64,000 bases of DNA from Eudromia elegans (GCA_003342815.1 PTEX01000032.1:1867644-1931643), one strand, 5' to 3'. Positions 1 to 15,100 are shown, numbered from the stretch's first letter. A program made the numbers and translations. Notes: a model not told the origin generated them from the sequence alone.

Positions 1-3000
1 AACACGTTTTTATTTTTATACAAATGTGCATAACTTCATCCATTTCTTCTGGCTGCTCTGACAGGAAAAGGAAATTTATGACGCACATCACCCATTTATT
101 TGGCACAGGCAGTGTTTATTGCTGAGGGAGGCATTCTCATGGAATTGATTGCACAATTTCCTCTTGGTGTACTGTTTTCAAGCAATATCCCAAGACCTCT
201 GAATTCTGTTGCTGTGCTAGGATACAGGGCACTTTAAGGCCTGCAGAATACTTCAGCAGAGGGAGAAAAGCCACACAATGGAAAATATAACTGAAAATAT
301 AATTTTGATTGCACTGTAAATCTGGAGCTTTTTTTCATTCTTCTGGGAGTTTCCACAGAACCACCCATTCCCAGTGGGTTAATTTTCCAGACTTCTCCAC
401 AGAACTAAGGACAGTATTGAGTTTTATATTCTCATGGCTAGAAAAGGTGGCATTTGTCTGTTGGCAGTTTATGTTCATGTCTTAGACATGCCAATGTTAT
501 AGGCGTGTAGAGGGAAGGAAAGCCTGCATTTTGGAGAAAGAAGACACATTCTAAGGGTGAAGGTGTGCTGAAAGGGTGAGGTTGTTACTTGTCCCCCTTG
601 GCAAGTAGGAGTCAAAAACATAAATGTCACAAAAGGCAGGAAGGGAGGTCTTGTTGCTAGATTCAAAACACTCTGATAATATGTATCTTGTACGCCACAA
701 ATAGCATAGTAGAGTGCAGTTTTTGTGAGTTTTTTCTATTTTATTTTAACATGCACATGCAGAATCATTTGTACCAACAGTTAGTTGTCTGATGCTCTCA
801 TTGACCTAGGGAAAGGCACAGAGTTGGATGCTTTTGCTCAAATATGTGTGTGGTGATGGTGGTGGGTACCAGTAATCATGGATTGAAAATGCCAAGCTCT
901 TTCTTGAAATGGTGCCCCAAAATATGGTGCATAACAATAGATGAGAACAGTAGATTCTCTACTCTTCTTGGTATGCTAAAAAATATCAGAAACCCCACAG
1001 TGTATCAATATGCAGAAGGCCTGTGAAAGAGTTGCCTCCTGAATAGCTCTTCCCCTCCATCCCTCTCCTAAACTCACAGAGGGCAGCTAGGCAATCAGCT
1101 CAGCTACCACTTCACCTCTCCTCTAGTGACTCTCTACTTGTGGGTTTCTGTTGATTTCTTGGTTCTTTTCAGCTCCAGAAGAAAGTGATCTTCGCCTAAG
1201 CTTCCGTTGATCACATTTCTAAAGGGCAATTACCTCTTCTCATACTCTTGATATTCCTCCTCATGCTCCTGAGGTGTGGACCTGTTTGAGCATAAGATAC
1301 ATACTCTGCAACTCTCCCGTCTACAGTTGCTGCAGTGGTACTGCTGGATGTTCGTTAGTGTTGATATAAACAGCTCACTGGTAATGGCCTTTTGTGTGTG
1401 CTGACCTCTGAACCAGAGACACGACTCAAATCTCCGAGGAGGTTGGTGATTAATCAAACAAGGGATCGACTGTGACTCAACCTTTAGATCACCAGCTGAG
1501 GTTGTGTCCGTGGATGATTAAAAGAGGAAAATATATTTAGCTACTTACAGCTGTATCTGCCTCCAAGTGAGGACAAGGCACCACGGATAAACATATTCAT
1601 GTTTGTCAGATGTGCAAATTGTGGCTCCTTTGAAAGCCTCATCATTTATCGTAAAGCCTCAGCCAGCACATGGCTGTTTATTGATGCTGGAGGACTTCCT
1701 GAGACCGTTCCGTGGGACTCGGTGCTCAGGGTGTTTGGCATAGGCTAGCATGTCCATGAGGGGAAAAAGCCAGATGTAACCGTCTACACATGAAAGCCTA
1801 AAGGTGGCTTTAAGCAGTTCTCTGTAGGAGATAATTTTCTTTCTTCAATTAGGCTATGCTTTCTAGATGCTCTACTTCCAAAGCCTACCGTGTTCCCAAG
1901 GCCACTCTGCTCTGTAGTCAGTGGTGAACAGAACATCTAAACTTGATATTTTTAATATATTTCACAGTGCTCTGAGATATTAGCAAACTCCAAATAGCTG
2001 TCAGGACCTCCAGGTATTCTGGAACATCCTTTGATGCTACAAAGTAATTCATTTTCCATATTATTCCTTTGAACACATTATATATGCAAAGTCTAGCACT
2101 TCTTATAGGAGAGATGGAATTATCATACAATAAGATTTTTTTCTCTAGTTCTTTCATGGCTCATAACATATAAAATTTCTTCTTAAAATCCAGTCTAGGA
2201 ACTCAAACTTAATTTATACAGTATTGAAAACATTACAGGGCATAAATCAGTTCAATTTTTTAAAGTTCCTGTATGATATTTTCAGAGCAGCCAAATTCCT
2301 TCATTCATCTGGATTCCTTCCAAAATTCTGCCAGCGCTCATGGAAATCTAAATAACTTTGGAGAAAAAGCAGGTTTTGTGTGGAGGCTCAGATTACCCTG
2401 TCACCCTTCCTCCACTGCAGGCAGGCCTCTGATAAACATAGAGAATAGGGACAGGGAAATTACTTCATTACTTCATGTCTTTTTCAATTAAATATCTAGA
2501 AGCCTGATCCTACTGCAAACTTGCGCCCCAGACCCTTGCAAATTTGTGGCTTTCAAAAAACAACAGTTGCATTTCCTTTGCCAACAGGAATAAGCAATAG
2601 AAAAAGAGTGGAGGAGCTCACTTGAATTTTATTTGTGAGGCTTAGTTAAAAAGATCCAAATCTGAGCTCTGTTTATTTAAAGTCTAACTCCAGCTGAAGT
2701 ATAAGTATGCGAACTAGAAAAGCAATCAAAACAGGGCTGTACCATTCTTGGTTTTTTTCTGAGAATTAATCACTTGGTGGTAGTGTGTTACTGTAATCTT
2801 TCTGTGCTCACTTAACGTGGAAATTCTGCTTCCCAAGATCTTCGTAATATTCTCCTGTTGGCATCTTCAGATCTCCTATTTGTACCATTCATCTGTTTTC
2901 AAAGCACATTAGCTTAATGCCTTGGGGTTTTTTTTACCAACTTAGCTTTGTGTTTTGATTTACACCTAAAGAAACAAGTGTGTTTTCTTTGATGTCATTT

Positions 3001-5490
3001 TTCCATTATTAATGAACTAATATTCCACAAAAATAAAAGGCTGTTTAACATCTTGTACTGAAACCTCATTATTTCTATAACAAAAGTCCTAGTTTCAGAA
3101 CATTGTGTACCAGCGAGGGGAGGAGCATTTCTACTGATTTCTCCTTTGAGCACAAATCGGGGTATGTTCAACTTCTGCTCGCTGTTCAAAAGTCACTGTG
3201 GCAGAGCCCTGTCCTTGGGCTCAGCCCAGGCTCTTGTGTTTAGTGGCTCAGGTGGGGTTGGCACCTCTGGTGCTCCTGTATCCACCCTACAGTGTCCGGA
3301 TCCACCATGGATGGTATTGGGATGCAGGATGGGGCCACGCTCCCCTCCATGCTGGAGTGGATTCCCGCAGTGCAGCTTTTGGACTGGGGCATGGATGGAG
3401 GGAGAAAAAAGGGGTCTGCAGGGCTGCAGAATTCTGGCTTTGCTTTGACAGGACCCCAAAATTCACATTGTGGGGTGAATCTGAAGGAGTGGGAAGAGCA
3501 GAGCTCAGCATGAGAAAGCCAAGAGGCACCTGTACAGCTTCTCTAAAGCTTTACCTGTTTCTGACTTGTACGCCACACAGAAACACTCCTGTTTAAGTCA
3601 GTGGGATTTTTTTCTCAGTTGAATTAAAGTGAGGGCAGGAGGCTAAATTAAAAGAGAAATTAAAGTGAGGGTCTTTGGCCAGTGTTGTCATGTGTCTGAT
3701 GTGTTTATGTGTAGGTGCAAGGGCATGCGTGTATGTGTATGTATACATCCATATGTGCTTGCTTCATGATACTTCCTGTTACCTCTTGGGCCATAAATAT
3801 TATGCAAACCACAACGGAGGAGGCTTGTCTGCTGCTGGTATCAGCCCAAATGTGGAAGTACATAAAACAAAAAAATACGAAGGAAAAGTTCAGCCGACTC
3901 CGAGAAACTCCCAGCTGGCCAGGTCTGAGCTTTGGGAGTGGACTGGAATGAATGACCTGTACCTGAAATAATTTCTCATACTCACTGACTCCCTGAGACA
4001 TGATGCCAGAAATCTTTTTTTTTTTTTTTTTTTTTTAAATGGAAAGTTTGGATGTACTGCAAGTAATTTTTTCCCTTTAGAAAGGAAAACTGCAGGTGGA
4101 CGGACCCTTGTTCTGTGCACTGCTGTGTAGTAATGAAAGGCATATCTCCCCAAGAATGCTTATTGCTGTGACAAATCACAAAAAGCGGAGAGAGACTTGG
4201 TGCCTGCTAAATTTAGCCCGTGCAAATCCAGTACATTCCAAGTCCACGGAATGAAATACTGTTTGGCATAAAATATGATTGAAACATTTCTGGGAATATA
4301 GCTCCACCGGCTAGTTTACCACCTGGACTTAGTTTTCATATTGTAGGAGAGGAATTAAATTTTTATTATTTTTAAATTATAGCTCCCCCCCTCCTCCAAA
4401 TATCAGTTCTCTTGTCTTCCTGCTGAAGCAAGCACTGTTAAGCTGCTATAACTTTAAGAGCATGAAAGCAAATGTTGTAAAGAGGTCACTGTAAAGGTCA
4501 CACAGCAGGTTTGATGTGTCAGTGGATAAATGATGGGATCACATCTGGAACAGTTTGGTGAATAAATAAAATGTGAAAGCTCATATATCACTGCCCACCT
4601 TCCAATCTGTAAGGGAAAGAGAAAATAAATTCTCTAATAACCTTGTAAAGCACATAAAAGATATTGAATAAACTCTTGAAATTTTGTGACTAAAACTGTC
4701 CATATTAAATAATGATTTTAAGAGTGGCAAAAAGCTTGAAATATAGTATGAGTCTTCCTTGTAAAATGTTGTTTTATTTTATGCTTTATTTATTAGACTA
4801 TACTTGGATAGCTTTGAAAAATATAATTTTGAGTTTAACTATGTGTTATTGAAACACTCTTCCCTTAGTTATGTCCCCCAGAGGTATTTTATATTTACAC
4901 TTAGGGAGAAGAATTTTCAATTTTTATTACACAGTGCTGTATTATTGCTTATACTGCCACTATATTCTGCCTTCCACAAGTAACATTAATATATGCATAT
5001 TTTACTGCCATTACCTTCAAAAGGCCTTAGAAAGCCCATAGGTCTAAAGCGATTTCTCTAAGTTGGTCATTACTGACTATTGAATTAAGATACAACAGGC
5101 TCTATTTTGTTTTACAGGGCCATTAATAATAAGCCCCTGTGAATCGCAGGAGAGCAGCTGGAAACAAGGTAATTTCCGTCACCCAAGAAACACGCAGGGA
5201 TGATAAAGGAGTCGTAAGCCCCGAGTGGAGATGTGCTGGGTGTCTGCAGAGGGGCTTGGGCTGGGGTGAGCACGGCCTCCCTATGGAGTGGCAGGAAGGG
5301 CAGGACAGTGAGTTAGGGCGTCCTTGGGTTGCACTGAGAAGGAAGAGCTGAAGCCAACACCATTTTTGGGACAGTGTCAGCTGTAGGATGTGGTTGTTGA
5401 TGGCCATGGGGTCAGACAGTGGAGTGATAGCTGGAGGAGCACAGGCTGCGGAGGGCTGCGGTACGACGGGTAGGCTGTTGGTGCTGGGAC
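1..5490. other. Intergenic, no gene seen
   Basis: AT-rich unique-looking sequence. A GC-richer patch at about 3190-3540 has overlapping open frames on both strands without recognisable motifs. A poly(T) run lies at 4015-4036. No exon with family signature was recognised. Confidence 0.7.
4015..4036. repeat. Poly(T) run, 22 nt
   Basis: A homopolymer run. No retroposon body is recognisable beside it. Confidence 0.95.
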
Positions 5491-5553
5491 AGATCATGGA
5501 AGAAAGGTTAGACTGGATCATCTTGAAGGTCTTTTCCAACCATGATTCTATGA
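5491..5553 (+). mobile_element. CR1 LINE 3'-end fragment (sense)
   Basis: The plus strand reads GGTTAGACTGGATCATCTTG then AAGGTCTTTTCCAACCATGATTCTATGA. This is the sense 3' end of CR1, ending in one copy of the ATTCTATGA terminal motif. Only about 60 bp are recognisable. Confidence 0.85.
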
Positions 5554-5652
5554 GGAAACTGAAATGTCATCATCTACTGCTTGTTTGTTGGGCCTTAAGC
5601 ACCTGAGAGAGATGATGGCACAAGTACCTAAAAAGACTACAGCTGAAGAACG

Positions 5653-5694
5653 GATTAATACCAGAAAATACCAGATTAATACCAGAAAACCAGC
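5653..5694 (+). repeat. Two-copy 21-bp tandem repeat
   Basis: GATTAATACCAGAAAA occurs at 5653 and again at 5674 with near-identical flanks. Confidence 0.85.
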
Positions 5695-5699
5695 TTTAT

Positions 5700-8600
5700 T
5701 ATGGAAGACTGTGTTACCTATAACCATTAACCTGAGTTGTGGCAGCACTTAGGAGTCACAGATCACCTTGTAACATTGCTAGAAATCACCGAAACTGATG
5801 CCAGAAGGCAAATAAGTGACTTCTACAAGAACACGTTTTTCCCAAAAATAAGATCTTAATGCAGATAAGCCAAGCCTGCAATTTATCTAATTCATTTATT
5901 AATCTCCATCTTAACATGAATTTGGTTTCTTGCCCCTGTTGCCGTTGGCCAGCTGTTCTAAATACCTTATTCCTTTGATGAACCAAAACCTCTCCAAATA
6001 TTCACTTAATAGCCGACTTAGATCTATTAAACTTTTGGCAAATGTGTGGCCACATAGCCTTTGAAGACAACCATATTTAATGCTATTCTGTGCAGCCCTT
6101 TAGCCTCAAAGGAGAACTTTACCTCAAAAGGGAGAATCTTATACTTCAGAACTGATTTCTGATCTGCTAAACACATCAGAGAGTGCAACTGTTGCTGCCA
6201 CAGGACCTGGGAGCTGTGATTTCTTTTTCTTTTGTTTTCCAGTAAAGGCTTCTAGTTACCCTGTGGACAAACAGAGTATGGGAAATGCTCTGCAGAGATT
6301 GATGGGATTGGGGTGCAGCTGCCTCTGGGGGGACCACAACAGCCCTTCTAAGGCCCTCTAAGTTCTACAGGCAACAATTTCTATGGCAGAGATACGTGAT
6401 GAGGTGCCCTGTTGGGATATTCTCGCTCAGTAATGTTCACCTATGAGTTTCTTTACTGAAATGCAACTTTTTATCCAACCGTATTCAACTTTTTTTTTTT
6501 TTTTTTTTCCCCCCTCCATGTTCTATTTAACTAGACCTGGGTATATCTGAAGGCCTGCATGAATTGATTGTTTTCTCTTCCTTTTCTCTTAAAGTTCCTC
6601 TTTCGAGTCCCTTTTTTATTGCTTCTTCTGAGCCCTCCATCACTGCAGCCATCAATAAACCTTCATGAATTAACCTGTTGAGAGGAAGGATGGAAGAATC
6701 TTTCATTGCAGCTCTAAGATTAAATGCTGCTGTTGAACCCTGGACAATTTTCTGCCACTAATCTTCTGGTCTGACTAACATAGCTGGATATATACTACTC
6801 AAACCTTTCAGTGATGGAAATCATATATAGATTTGATAAGCTAAGAAATAAGAGGACCAATGGTGTGATAAATATATTGGGAATAACTATTTTTGACAGC
6901 ATATTTGGAAACTTTCTGAGGATATGTGATTTATAGATGTCACTTCTAAAACCTATTTTAAGAGAATGCTTTTACTGAAAAATTGCAGATTTTTATTTGA
7001 ATATCTTTTAAACGTTCTTCTATATGTGTATAATAGTAGGATATAATGTATGAAATGTGTGTGAACAATGATCCAGAGATATCTGACTTCCCATGCTGAA
7101 TTCACACAAGTCCATCTTTGGACATCCCATCTTTTTCTTGTTTCTATATCTATCCCGACTTCCATGGACCCTGTAGGCCACTGCTCGTTGACTTTATTCT
7201 GTCATTCTGTACTGATAAGACTCTATAGTAATTTATATACAATAGCAAGTGAGATTGAAAGTAGCAAAGCACATTTTTCCTCATTTATTTGACAATCTAA
7301 GTATTTTAGTGTTTTAATGTTTTTTTTTTAAATCAAGTCATTTTGTAAAGAAAACTCTAATCCTTCTGATCAGAATTAAGTCCAAGGCAGTTTTCTCTCT
7401 GCCCCGTCACAGAATTTGCCTGAAAATGAGAAATCTGTACTCGTAGTAATGTCCTTGAGATGAGAGCGAGGGAGAAAGACCTGACACAGACTTTGCGTAC
7501 GTCATATGTCAAGCCTTACGCACCCGGTAGGAAAGCACCTGAGGATGGCTGACTAATGGAAAGTTTAATTTTTGTTAGTAGCTCATCATTGGGTTACTGT
7601 CTGTTTGAGGCTAGTAACCAAATGATGATGATAACCAACCTCTATCTTCAGCAGACTGAATTAGCCAGTGCAAAACTATGATTCTGCAGCTAAGATGCTT
7701 CCTGAGCCCAAGGAACCTCTTCAGGGCTTGCTTCTACCTGCTCTTGCAGCTGCAGTGGAGACATAACATAACTCCATGAATTAATCCTTACAAGTTGGTG
7801 CCAAATTATTATGCACACAACCTTTGGGAAGCCAGGGTGAAGCAGAAAAGATGATCCAGAAGCCCATCATTCCACAGATTTCTGACTGTGCCTTTCTACT
7901 GCAGTGAGGATCAGTGTTTCAGGTTTCAGATGAGGACCTAAATGTCACCCTACCCTGCACTTAGTGCTCTTGTGCTTTATCTCATTTGTACCCTCGTGGA
8001 ATGAAGGCATCGTAATTTTGCAGCCAGGTACTAGTTGCCTGTGGGATGTCTCACTTTTCTGAGAAGTTTTAATCTTGAGGCAGTGTCTGGGTTTAGAGAT
8101 GTGTGCAGCAGAACAGCTCTTCTGTTAGGAATATGGTTTGAATCAGAAGGAAACGATGCTTCTGCTAATTATGTGGTGTGATGTGTGATAGATGAGATAC
8201 GATGTTTCCTCTTCGAGACTCTGCAGCATCTTGTGTTCGCTCTTCCTTGCCAGAAGCCATCAAACCTTTTTGAAATTCAGTTCAACCACTGCCTTTGCAC
8301 AAAAAAAGTTAACAGATGATACCGTAGGCTGAAGAAAAAGAGGAAAAGTATGACTGAGGAAGGAAATATTAATCTTTCAGAATTACAAAGATCATGGCAA
8401 ATAAACTCATAAAATAAGAGCTGATGCCATGTTACAAAGTCTAGCTATTTACATTGTGAACCATTTCAGCACATTTACAAACTGTGGTCAGGAAAGGCCG
8501 TTGCAGCTAAATCAATACCTGAAGCACTTTTTAACTTTTCAGACTTGGTTCTTGTGGCTGGCTTTTCCGGGGAAGGGGGTTGGTCTTTGGAAATTTACTG

Positions 8601-8969
8601 TATTGGGAATAACGTATATGAGGTGAGACATGATGCATGGCTAAGGGGAGGATCAGACCTATAATCCATTGTAGGGTTACATTATGGCTCTCCAGTCCAC
8701 CATCTGTCTCTGTCACGGGGGTATGCCGTAAAGGGGAAGTGGTAGCCACTGAAACATATAAGATTAATAGGTGATGTGTGTGTTAATCACCGGATCATAG
8801 ATGCTGGGTTTGAAATGGTATTTATAGATTGTGGAGTCAAATCACCAGGATCTCTTGCAGTTTATCCCAGGTATTTTCCCTCTGAGAGTGCTAGCTGGCG
8901 TCTGCTGGAATGTGTCTGCTGATAATGCTCGCACCGCTGCTCTCTTCAGGCTGCTGCGCTGTTGAATTA
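5700..8969. other. Intergenic, no gene seen
   Basis: AT-rich sequence with a T19-C6 run at 6490. No repeat family or exon was recognised. Confidence 0.7.
6490..6508. repeat. Poly(T) run followed by C-run
   Basis: Nineteen T followed by six C. Low complexity only. Confidence 0.95.
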
Positions 8970-9185
8970 CTGTTACTGTTAAAAAGTTTTTTCTTGTTAT
9001 CTAATCTAAACTTGCCCTTCTTTAATTTAAAGCCATTACCTCTTGTTGCACATTGCACTTGGCCAACCTCAAATAAGTCTTTCTCTCCTTTACATTATTT
9101 CCTCTCAAGTATTAATTACCTCCAACACCGCTCCTTATTTCTCCAAGCTATTGAGGTTAACTTCCCTTAACCTTTCTTTGAACCC
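8970..9185 (-). mobile_element. Diverged CR1 LINE fragment (antisense)
   Basis: Blocks resembling the antisense CR1 region upstream of the 3' end are visible: a TTATCTAATCTAAACTTGCC-like run, TTTAATTTAAAGCCATTACC followed by TCTTGT, and a later TCTCCAAGCTATTGAGG...CCTTAACCTTTCTTTG block. Order and spacing fit CR1. The copy is old and lacks the terminal microsatellite. Confidence 0.75.
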
Positions 9186-12100
9186 CCCTTTCAAAGGTTA
9201 GCATTAGCTGACATATTGTCTTGAAAATGTTAACTATTGCTAAAAGCACTTCTTATAGAGCACACTTCCTACTGAGTGTGCAGCCAGACAAATACGTGGT
9301 GAGCTTTTTTTTTCTCAGAGCTCTCATGGACATAGAGTGGTCATGCAGGTGATCCTTAGCTACCAACTTTCTCAACAAGGTGCAGGGTGTTACCTGTTTT
9401 TGTATAAAGATAGAAATGAAGGTTAACTTGAAAGTTAAGGAACTGACCCGAAAAGTATCTAATGTAATTGCTCAAAATGTAAGGGGAGAAAGAGAGAGGG
9501 TACAGCCTCATGGTAAAGTCTGAGTTCTGAAATTTTAGAGCCCAAAGCCTGTCTCTTTGGCATTGCAGAGTAGAGAGGAAAAGGGTTTAGTGCTGTGCAC
9601 TTTTCACTCCTAGAGGTCAGAGAATAAAATTTGCAGTCTTGGCTCTCAGAGCTAAGGCTTGAAACCTCATTTGAAACCCTGTCGTGACATTTTCAAGTCA
9701 ACTGAGTAGAAATTCAACTGCACAATTGAGGTTTGCAACTGAAGTGAGGTTGTGAACTCCAAAACGCAACTGCTTATAGAGTCAGTATTGTGAGGGGGAG
9801 CCCGTCAAGCAAAAGTGTGGACATTTTTCATGTCTATCCTGTCTGTGGTAGATTACTCTCCAGAAACCTTCAGGGGAAGATATGTCTGTGCTTCCTGGGG
9901 CACGTGAACCATTTTTTCCAGCATTTAATGCAGGTCATTGTGGAAGAAATACCATGAAGATATTCCTGTTCACTTATCTTGCTATGGTTCAAATCTCATC
10001 CTTATACAAGATTCATTGATTCAGGAGCATGAAGTTTTCATGTGCTAGTCTGAGCAAGCCACGTACAGATAGAAGAAATTATGCTATACATTTAACAATC
10101 TAGCCATTAAAGTCTACATGGGAACATCTGTTTCCTTCATATTCCTTGCACAGGATGGGAGTTTTGCTCTTAAAGACAAGGAGCTTTGCTATCACATTGT
10201 ATATTTTATTCTGTTCCTCTCCTTAACTTTTTCCAGTGCAGTTTGGAAGTGTTATTTGATACCTGTCAGAAAAGGCCCATTTTTTACAGCATAGGGTTCT
10301 TGTGTCACCTTTTGAGACCCTCCAATGTTATCTGTGCCAACAGGGAATGTAAAAGTTCAAGTTGAGGCAGATGGTGTGAGAGAAGTTTGAGGTGTTGGCA
10401 GAATGTTTTTTGTTCACCGTTGTTCTAATGCCACTGAAATTTGGGGACCACCATATTTAGAAGAGAGTAGCATTTGTGAAGTCACCTCCCATAATTTCAT
10501 ACACGTGTCTAGCTTGCTGGTGGACAAAAGCCACATATTGAGCATACCCAGTTTCTCCAGCACCTACCAGCAAGCACTTCAGGATCTTGTTTTGGAAACA
10601 GATGAACACAGAGGTTTGCTGAATTCTTGCCCAAAGCTTTTCTTGTCATCTGGCATATTCACATGTAACTCATTTTCTCAGCAAATCTTTACTCCAGACC
10701 TCAAGGAGGATACAGGAATGAATGAATAGTTGCTTTTCTTTTTCTCAGAGTTTCTCTGGAAACAGATTCTTTCCTGTTACTGTGGGCCTGGTTGAAATCT
10801 CAAGCTTGGTGCTGTTCTCTTTGTGCTGCTTTAAATCCAGTACCTGAAAATGTCCCATTGCTGAAGGATGAAAGTAAATCCCTGAGAGTAGTTCTAGGAC
10901 TGAAATGATCAGCTGTCAGGGGGCAACTCAGTGTAAAAAGATAAATGAAGATATATTTTGCCATTTCCCCTAGGAAAATGAGGGAAAATGCCTTCTTTTT
11001 ATACTAGCTTTCGCATGCCATATTGTAAAAGAACAATACAAGGCAAATTCTGATCTTCAGGACACGTTGCATGAACTGATTTAACCTTGCAATAGCTACT
11101 GCTTCTGCTGGAAGCCAGCTGGCATGCTCTGCTGTTTGTGCATGAAACGTGGAGAAGCTCTGTGATTGCCCAGGGTCTGGCTGCTCAGGGGTGTTCTCCG
11201 CTAGCAGTTGTGAGCCTTGGTCTCTTGTGGCTCTGGTTTTCCCTCCTTCCAGGTTGTGTCATGTTTTTGCCTTCATGAACCAGGGATGCCTGCTGAAGCA
11301 GTGCCATTTATGGAAGAAATTTTCTAGAGAGAGGATTCAATAAGTTTGAATTTTTAAGCAGGAGATGTTATTTGATCACTATGCCTTTTGTTATGTGGAG
11401 GTAGTATAATGGAACAAGGACACTGGTGAACATGTTGATGAGGAATACTAGAAAAACTTTTATTTGTTTCACCAAACTGAGCAGAAGTCTCTTACTTGGG
11501 AGAATGAAGTCTTTATCTCTGATACATTTAGATGTCTCTCTCTCCCCGCGGTGGAGATGCAAGAACTTTCTGCAGAAATAGTATTCCCAGGAATAGCGTT
11601 TAAAAGAAATGACATGGTGTTTGTGATGAGTGTGAGGGTGTTTGTGATGAGAGTGTCTGCCTGTCTGTCTGGGCACTTGAGCCTGCATAAGCCACAGCAG
11701 CCTGGGTGCAGAGGAGCATGCAGGTCAGGTGCAGCTCCATTTCCTGCTCGCTGTGTTACTCTGCAGCAAAGGGATACGTGGCAATGTGGTGATCCTGCTG
11801 TCATCACTCACATTAGACACCCACACAGTAGAAGCATTGTTTGGTAAAGCAGCCTCCTCCAAAACGTTCCCAGAACTGCAGATCTTGCAAACCTGCTGGA
11901 GTCTGCCAATACACACACAATTTAGTCCCACAGAAGCTAGAAATCCCAGAATCATGCAGAGGCATCTCCAGAGAATCATCTTGGGTATTAAATGGGGAAT
12001 GATTGTTCATGCAGAATGTGAGAATGGGAAAAACAAATGTGGCACCCTCTTGAGTGGGTTGATTTATGAATGCAGAAGAGTTGTGAAAGATAAAGTTGCC

Positions 12101-15100
12101 TTCTGGGACCAGCTAATTTCATGTTTTAGTTGCTTGTAAATAAGTGAGTTTTAGATAAATGCACCCATCTAACTGAGTGCATGTTCATTACTGGGAGGAT
12201 TAAACCAGTTTAAAAGATTTAGGAGTCTACTGTGCCAAGTTCATGTTTTTTAAGAATGAGGACTGCCAAGTCCAGTGGGTGTAAGACCTACTTTAGAAGC
12301 ACTTTTATGAACTATTCCTGATGCATATCTCCAAAATACTTAAAACAACACCTGTCATAGACTGTTCTTTCTTCATCCTCTTTTTATGCCAAGTAATGAA
12401 GCCACATGGCTTCTACAACTGATAAAACTCCTGGAATACTGTATCCTGCAGCCTTGGTGTACAGTATACATTGGCAGGACTTTTTTTCTTTTTTTTTCCC
12501 TTCTCTCCAGGATTACTACATACTGGGTATGAGTACTAATAAACTGCTTGAGAGCCACTCTTATCATGTTAATCTGGATTTGGCATTGTAAGGATATTAA
12601 AGCTATCCCATTATCAGCCTTGTGAATGTAAAATGCCATGGACTTTTAAATATTTACATTACTGTGAGCTACAGCCCCAAAGGTATGAGGGGGCTGTATT
12701 CAGGCCTCCCACGATGGAGTCTCAGACGTAAAGAGGGATTTATCCTCCTGACTACGCAGGATTATCACATCCTGTCTCCCTGTATAATGAGCAGAGAGTA
12801 AATGATTATGTTGGCTAAGTTAGGTGCTTATAGCAACTGATAATTTTTTTCCACTGGTATTAGAGGGAAGCAGGATCCAAACAATAGGTTAAATCCTTCT
12901 TGCTATTCCGAATGCAGCTGGCTGAGTAGCTTCCTGCTCGGCATCTCACAGTATCTATTGAGTTACCCTAGACAGGCAACTTCACAGCAAAGTGTGATAG
13001 TAACCTTTATTAGGAGTCCTTTAGATGACTTTTTGTTGTCGAGACACAGAGCACACTGAAACCATGGCAGGGGGTTCTGGAGGGGACACGGTGCTTACGT
13101 GTGCGGGAAGCAGAAGGGAAAGTCGGCTCTGTAGCAGGCTGAGGCTGTGCAGAGCTTCAGCGAGACCTCCTGCAACTGCAGGCACTCCCTTACCTAGTCC
13201 AGAGTAATGGAAAGGAAAGAGCCACAGCTAGGACAGTGGCAAACACAGCCATGTTCTTATGATGTGTCTAACCGTCTTAGCAAAGAATTATTTTTGCCAG
13301 TCGCTCTGGGTACCTGGAGCTGGCACAGAGGAAGCCTCTTGCCTGTGCTGTGCAGAAGCTGTGCTGCCACAGAGCACACTGCAGGCCATGTGAGTGGCAA
13401 TATGTAAATCATCATTAGCAGATGTTTATTGTTTCTTTTCTGAAAATCAGATTTGACTAATCAGCCTAAGTGAAACATATGCTGAAATTAATTAAAGTTT
13501 GTTTTAAAATAATTTGCATGCTTATTGCTTTTAACTGATTGTAATTGGGGCTTTTGAATACTTTTTAACAGAGTCACCTAGGTTGAGCTTTTCAAAGCAC
13601 TGACTGGCATGTCGCCATATGTCTTCAGCTAATATTTTACTGGCTGAATGACCTGTATTGTACTGAATTCTCAACCCCACTGTATCACAGGAAAAGCAAA
13701 AAAAAAAAAGAACATGTCATTGTTTCCTATTGTGCCATGATGGTTTTGTAATGAGTACAATTGCTGAGATATGTGTGCCATGATGAAAGATGCAATGATC
13801 ACAGATTAACTGAAGACAGCAGAGCTTTTATGAATAATACACAGAGTTGACAGCTCATTTAAGCATTGTGTGTGGTGGCGAATCTCATTTTTTTTGGCAA
13901 GATTGCTCACCTGAGCACTAACTTCAGCCACATCCAGCACAGTCGGCACCCAGCGGAGGGTAGGTCTGCAGCTTTGTGCTAGCTCGGGGCTCAGGGCTGC
14001 CCTTCAGGCTGGCACCCTTGTCAGCCCTGCTTGCCTACGTGTTGTGTGACACCGCGGCAGGAGCCGGGTGGGAGCCAGCTGGCTCTGCAGGACATTTAGG
14101 GTGGGAAGGGACTGGCACCGCCTCAAGCTCTGCCCCAACAGGCAGCAAGGCTCGTCTGGCTCAACCCACTCGTCTCTGGGAACCTGGCACGGCCACCAAA
14201 GGCAGCAGAGGCGTTGCCAGCATATTGGTGCCTTGCTTGTGTGCCCAGCCAAGGATTCTGCTTCTGCCTCTGCTGTTGACTTATTACTTCATGCTGGGCA
14301 ATTCACTTCAGACTTGCTCCCCATGCTTTGTCGAGCTGAAGTCAGTTGGGTCCAAGATCAGTATTTGACAATAAAGCAGTTTGCACAATGGGGATCTGAG
14401 CAGAATGTGCTTTTAACTCAGGGCATCACAAGGGGAGCCAATGAACTGTGTGCTTCAGGCTGTACGTGGGCTTCTTAATGGTCTCCAGGTGGAGACAAAG
14501 GTGTAGGTTATGACCTATAACTTCCTAAATAGCCTAGGGCTGACCTCCCTGCGATACTGCCTTTATTTTTGCCCATACTGCTATAAAACAGCAGGCAGAA
14601 GTGTATTTATTTCTGGGAATAGCAAGATGACCAGCAGCCTGTATCCAGTCTTTGAGAACCTGTCTTTTGTTTCTACTCTTTACTGTCTGGTTTGAAATGA
14701 GTGTGTCAAGACTGGCTCCAGAAATGATGTGCTTGAGAGAATCTAGAACTGCACAGCCCAGGGGCACAGAGATGTCCACTCAACTGAGCTCCTGTGAGAG
14801 AGGCCTCAGTAAGGTGGAAGTTGACTTTGTGGTTCAGTTTAGTTGTATTTAGTCTCAGACAAAAACTCTGATTTGGAAACTGTCAGCAGGACTGAGGGCT
14901 CGGGCTCCTTGCATGATGGACCCCCTTCTGTGGAGCAACCTATATCCCCTAACCGATAAATACTGCTCATACCAGCAGAGGATTTATCTCACCAGCACTG
15001 CTTGCTCCATTGCAAAGTTTTACAGGGCTAGGCAGAGCTCGGTTTGTTCGTTTCATTTGTTAGCTCACTTGGATCTTCCTCAGACCACACTGAAGACAAG

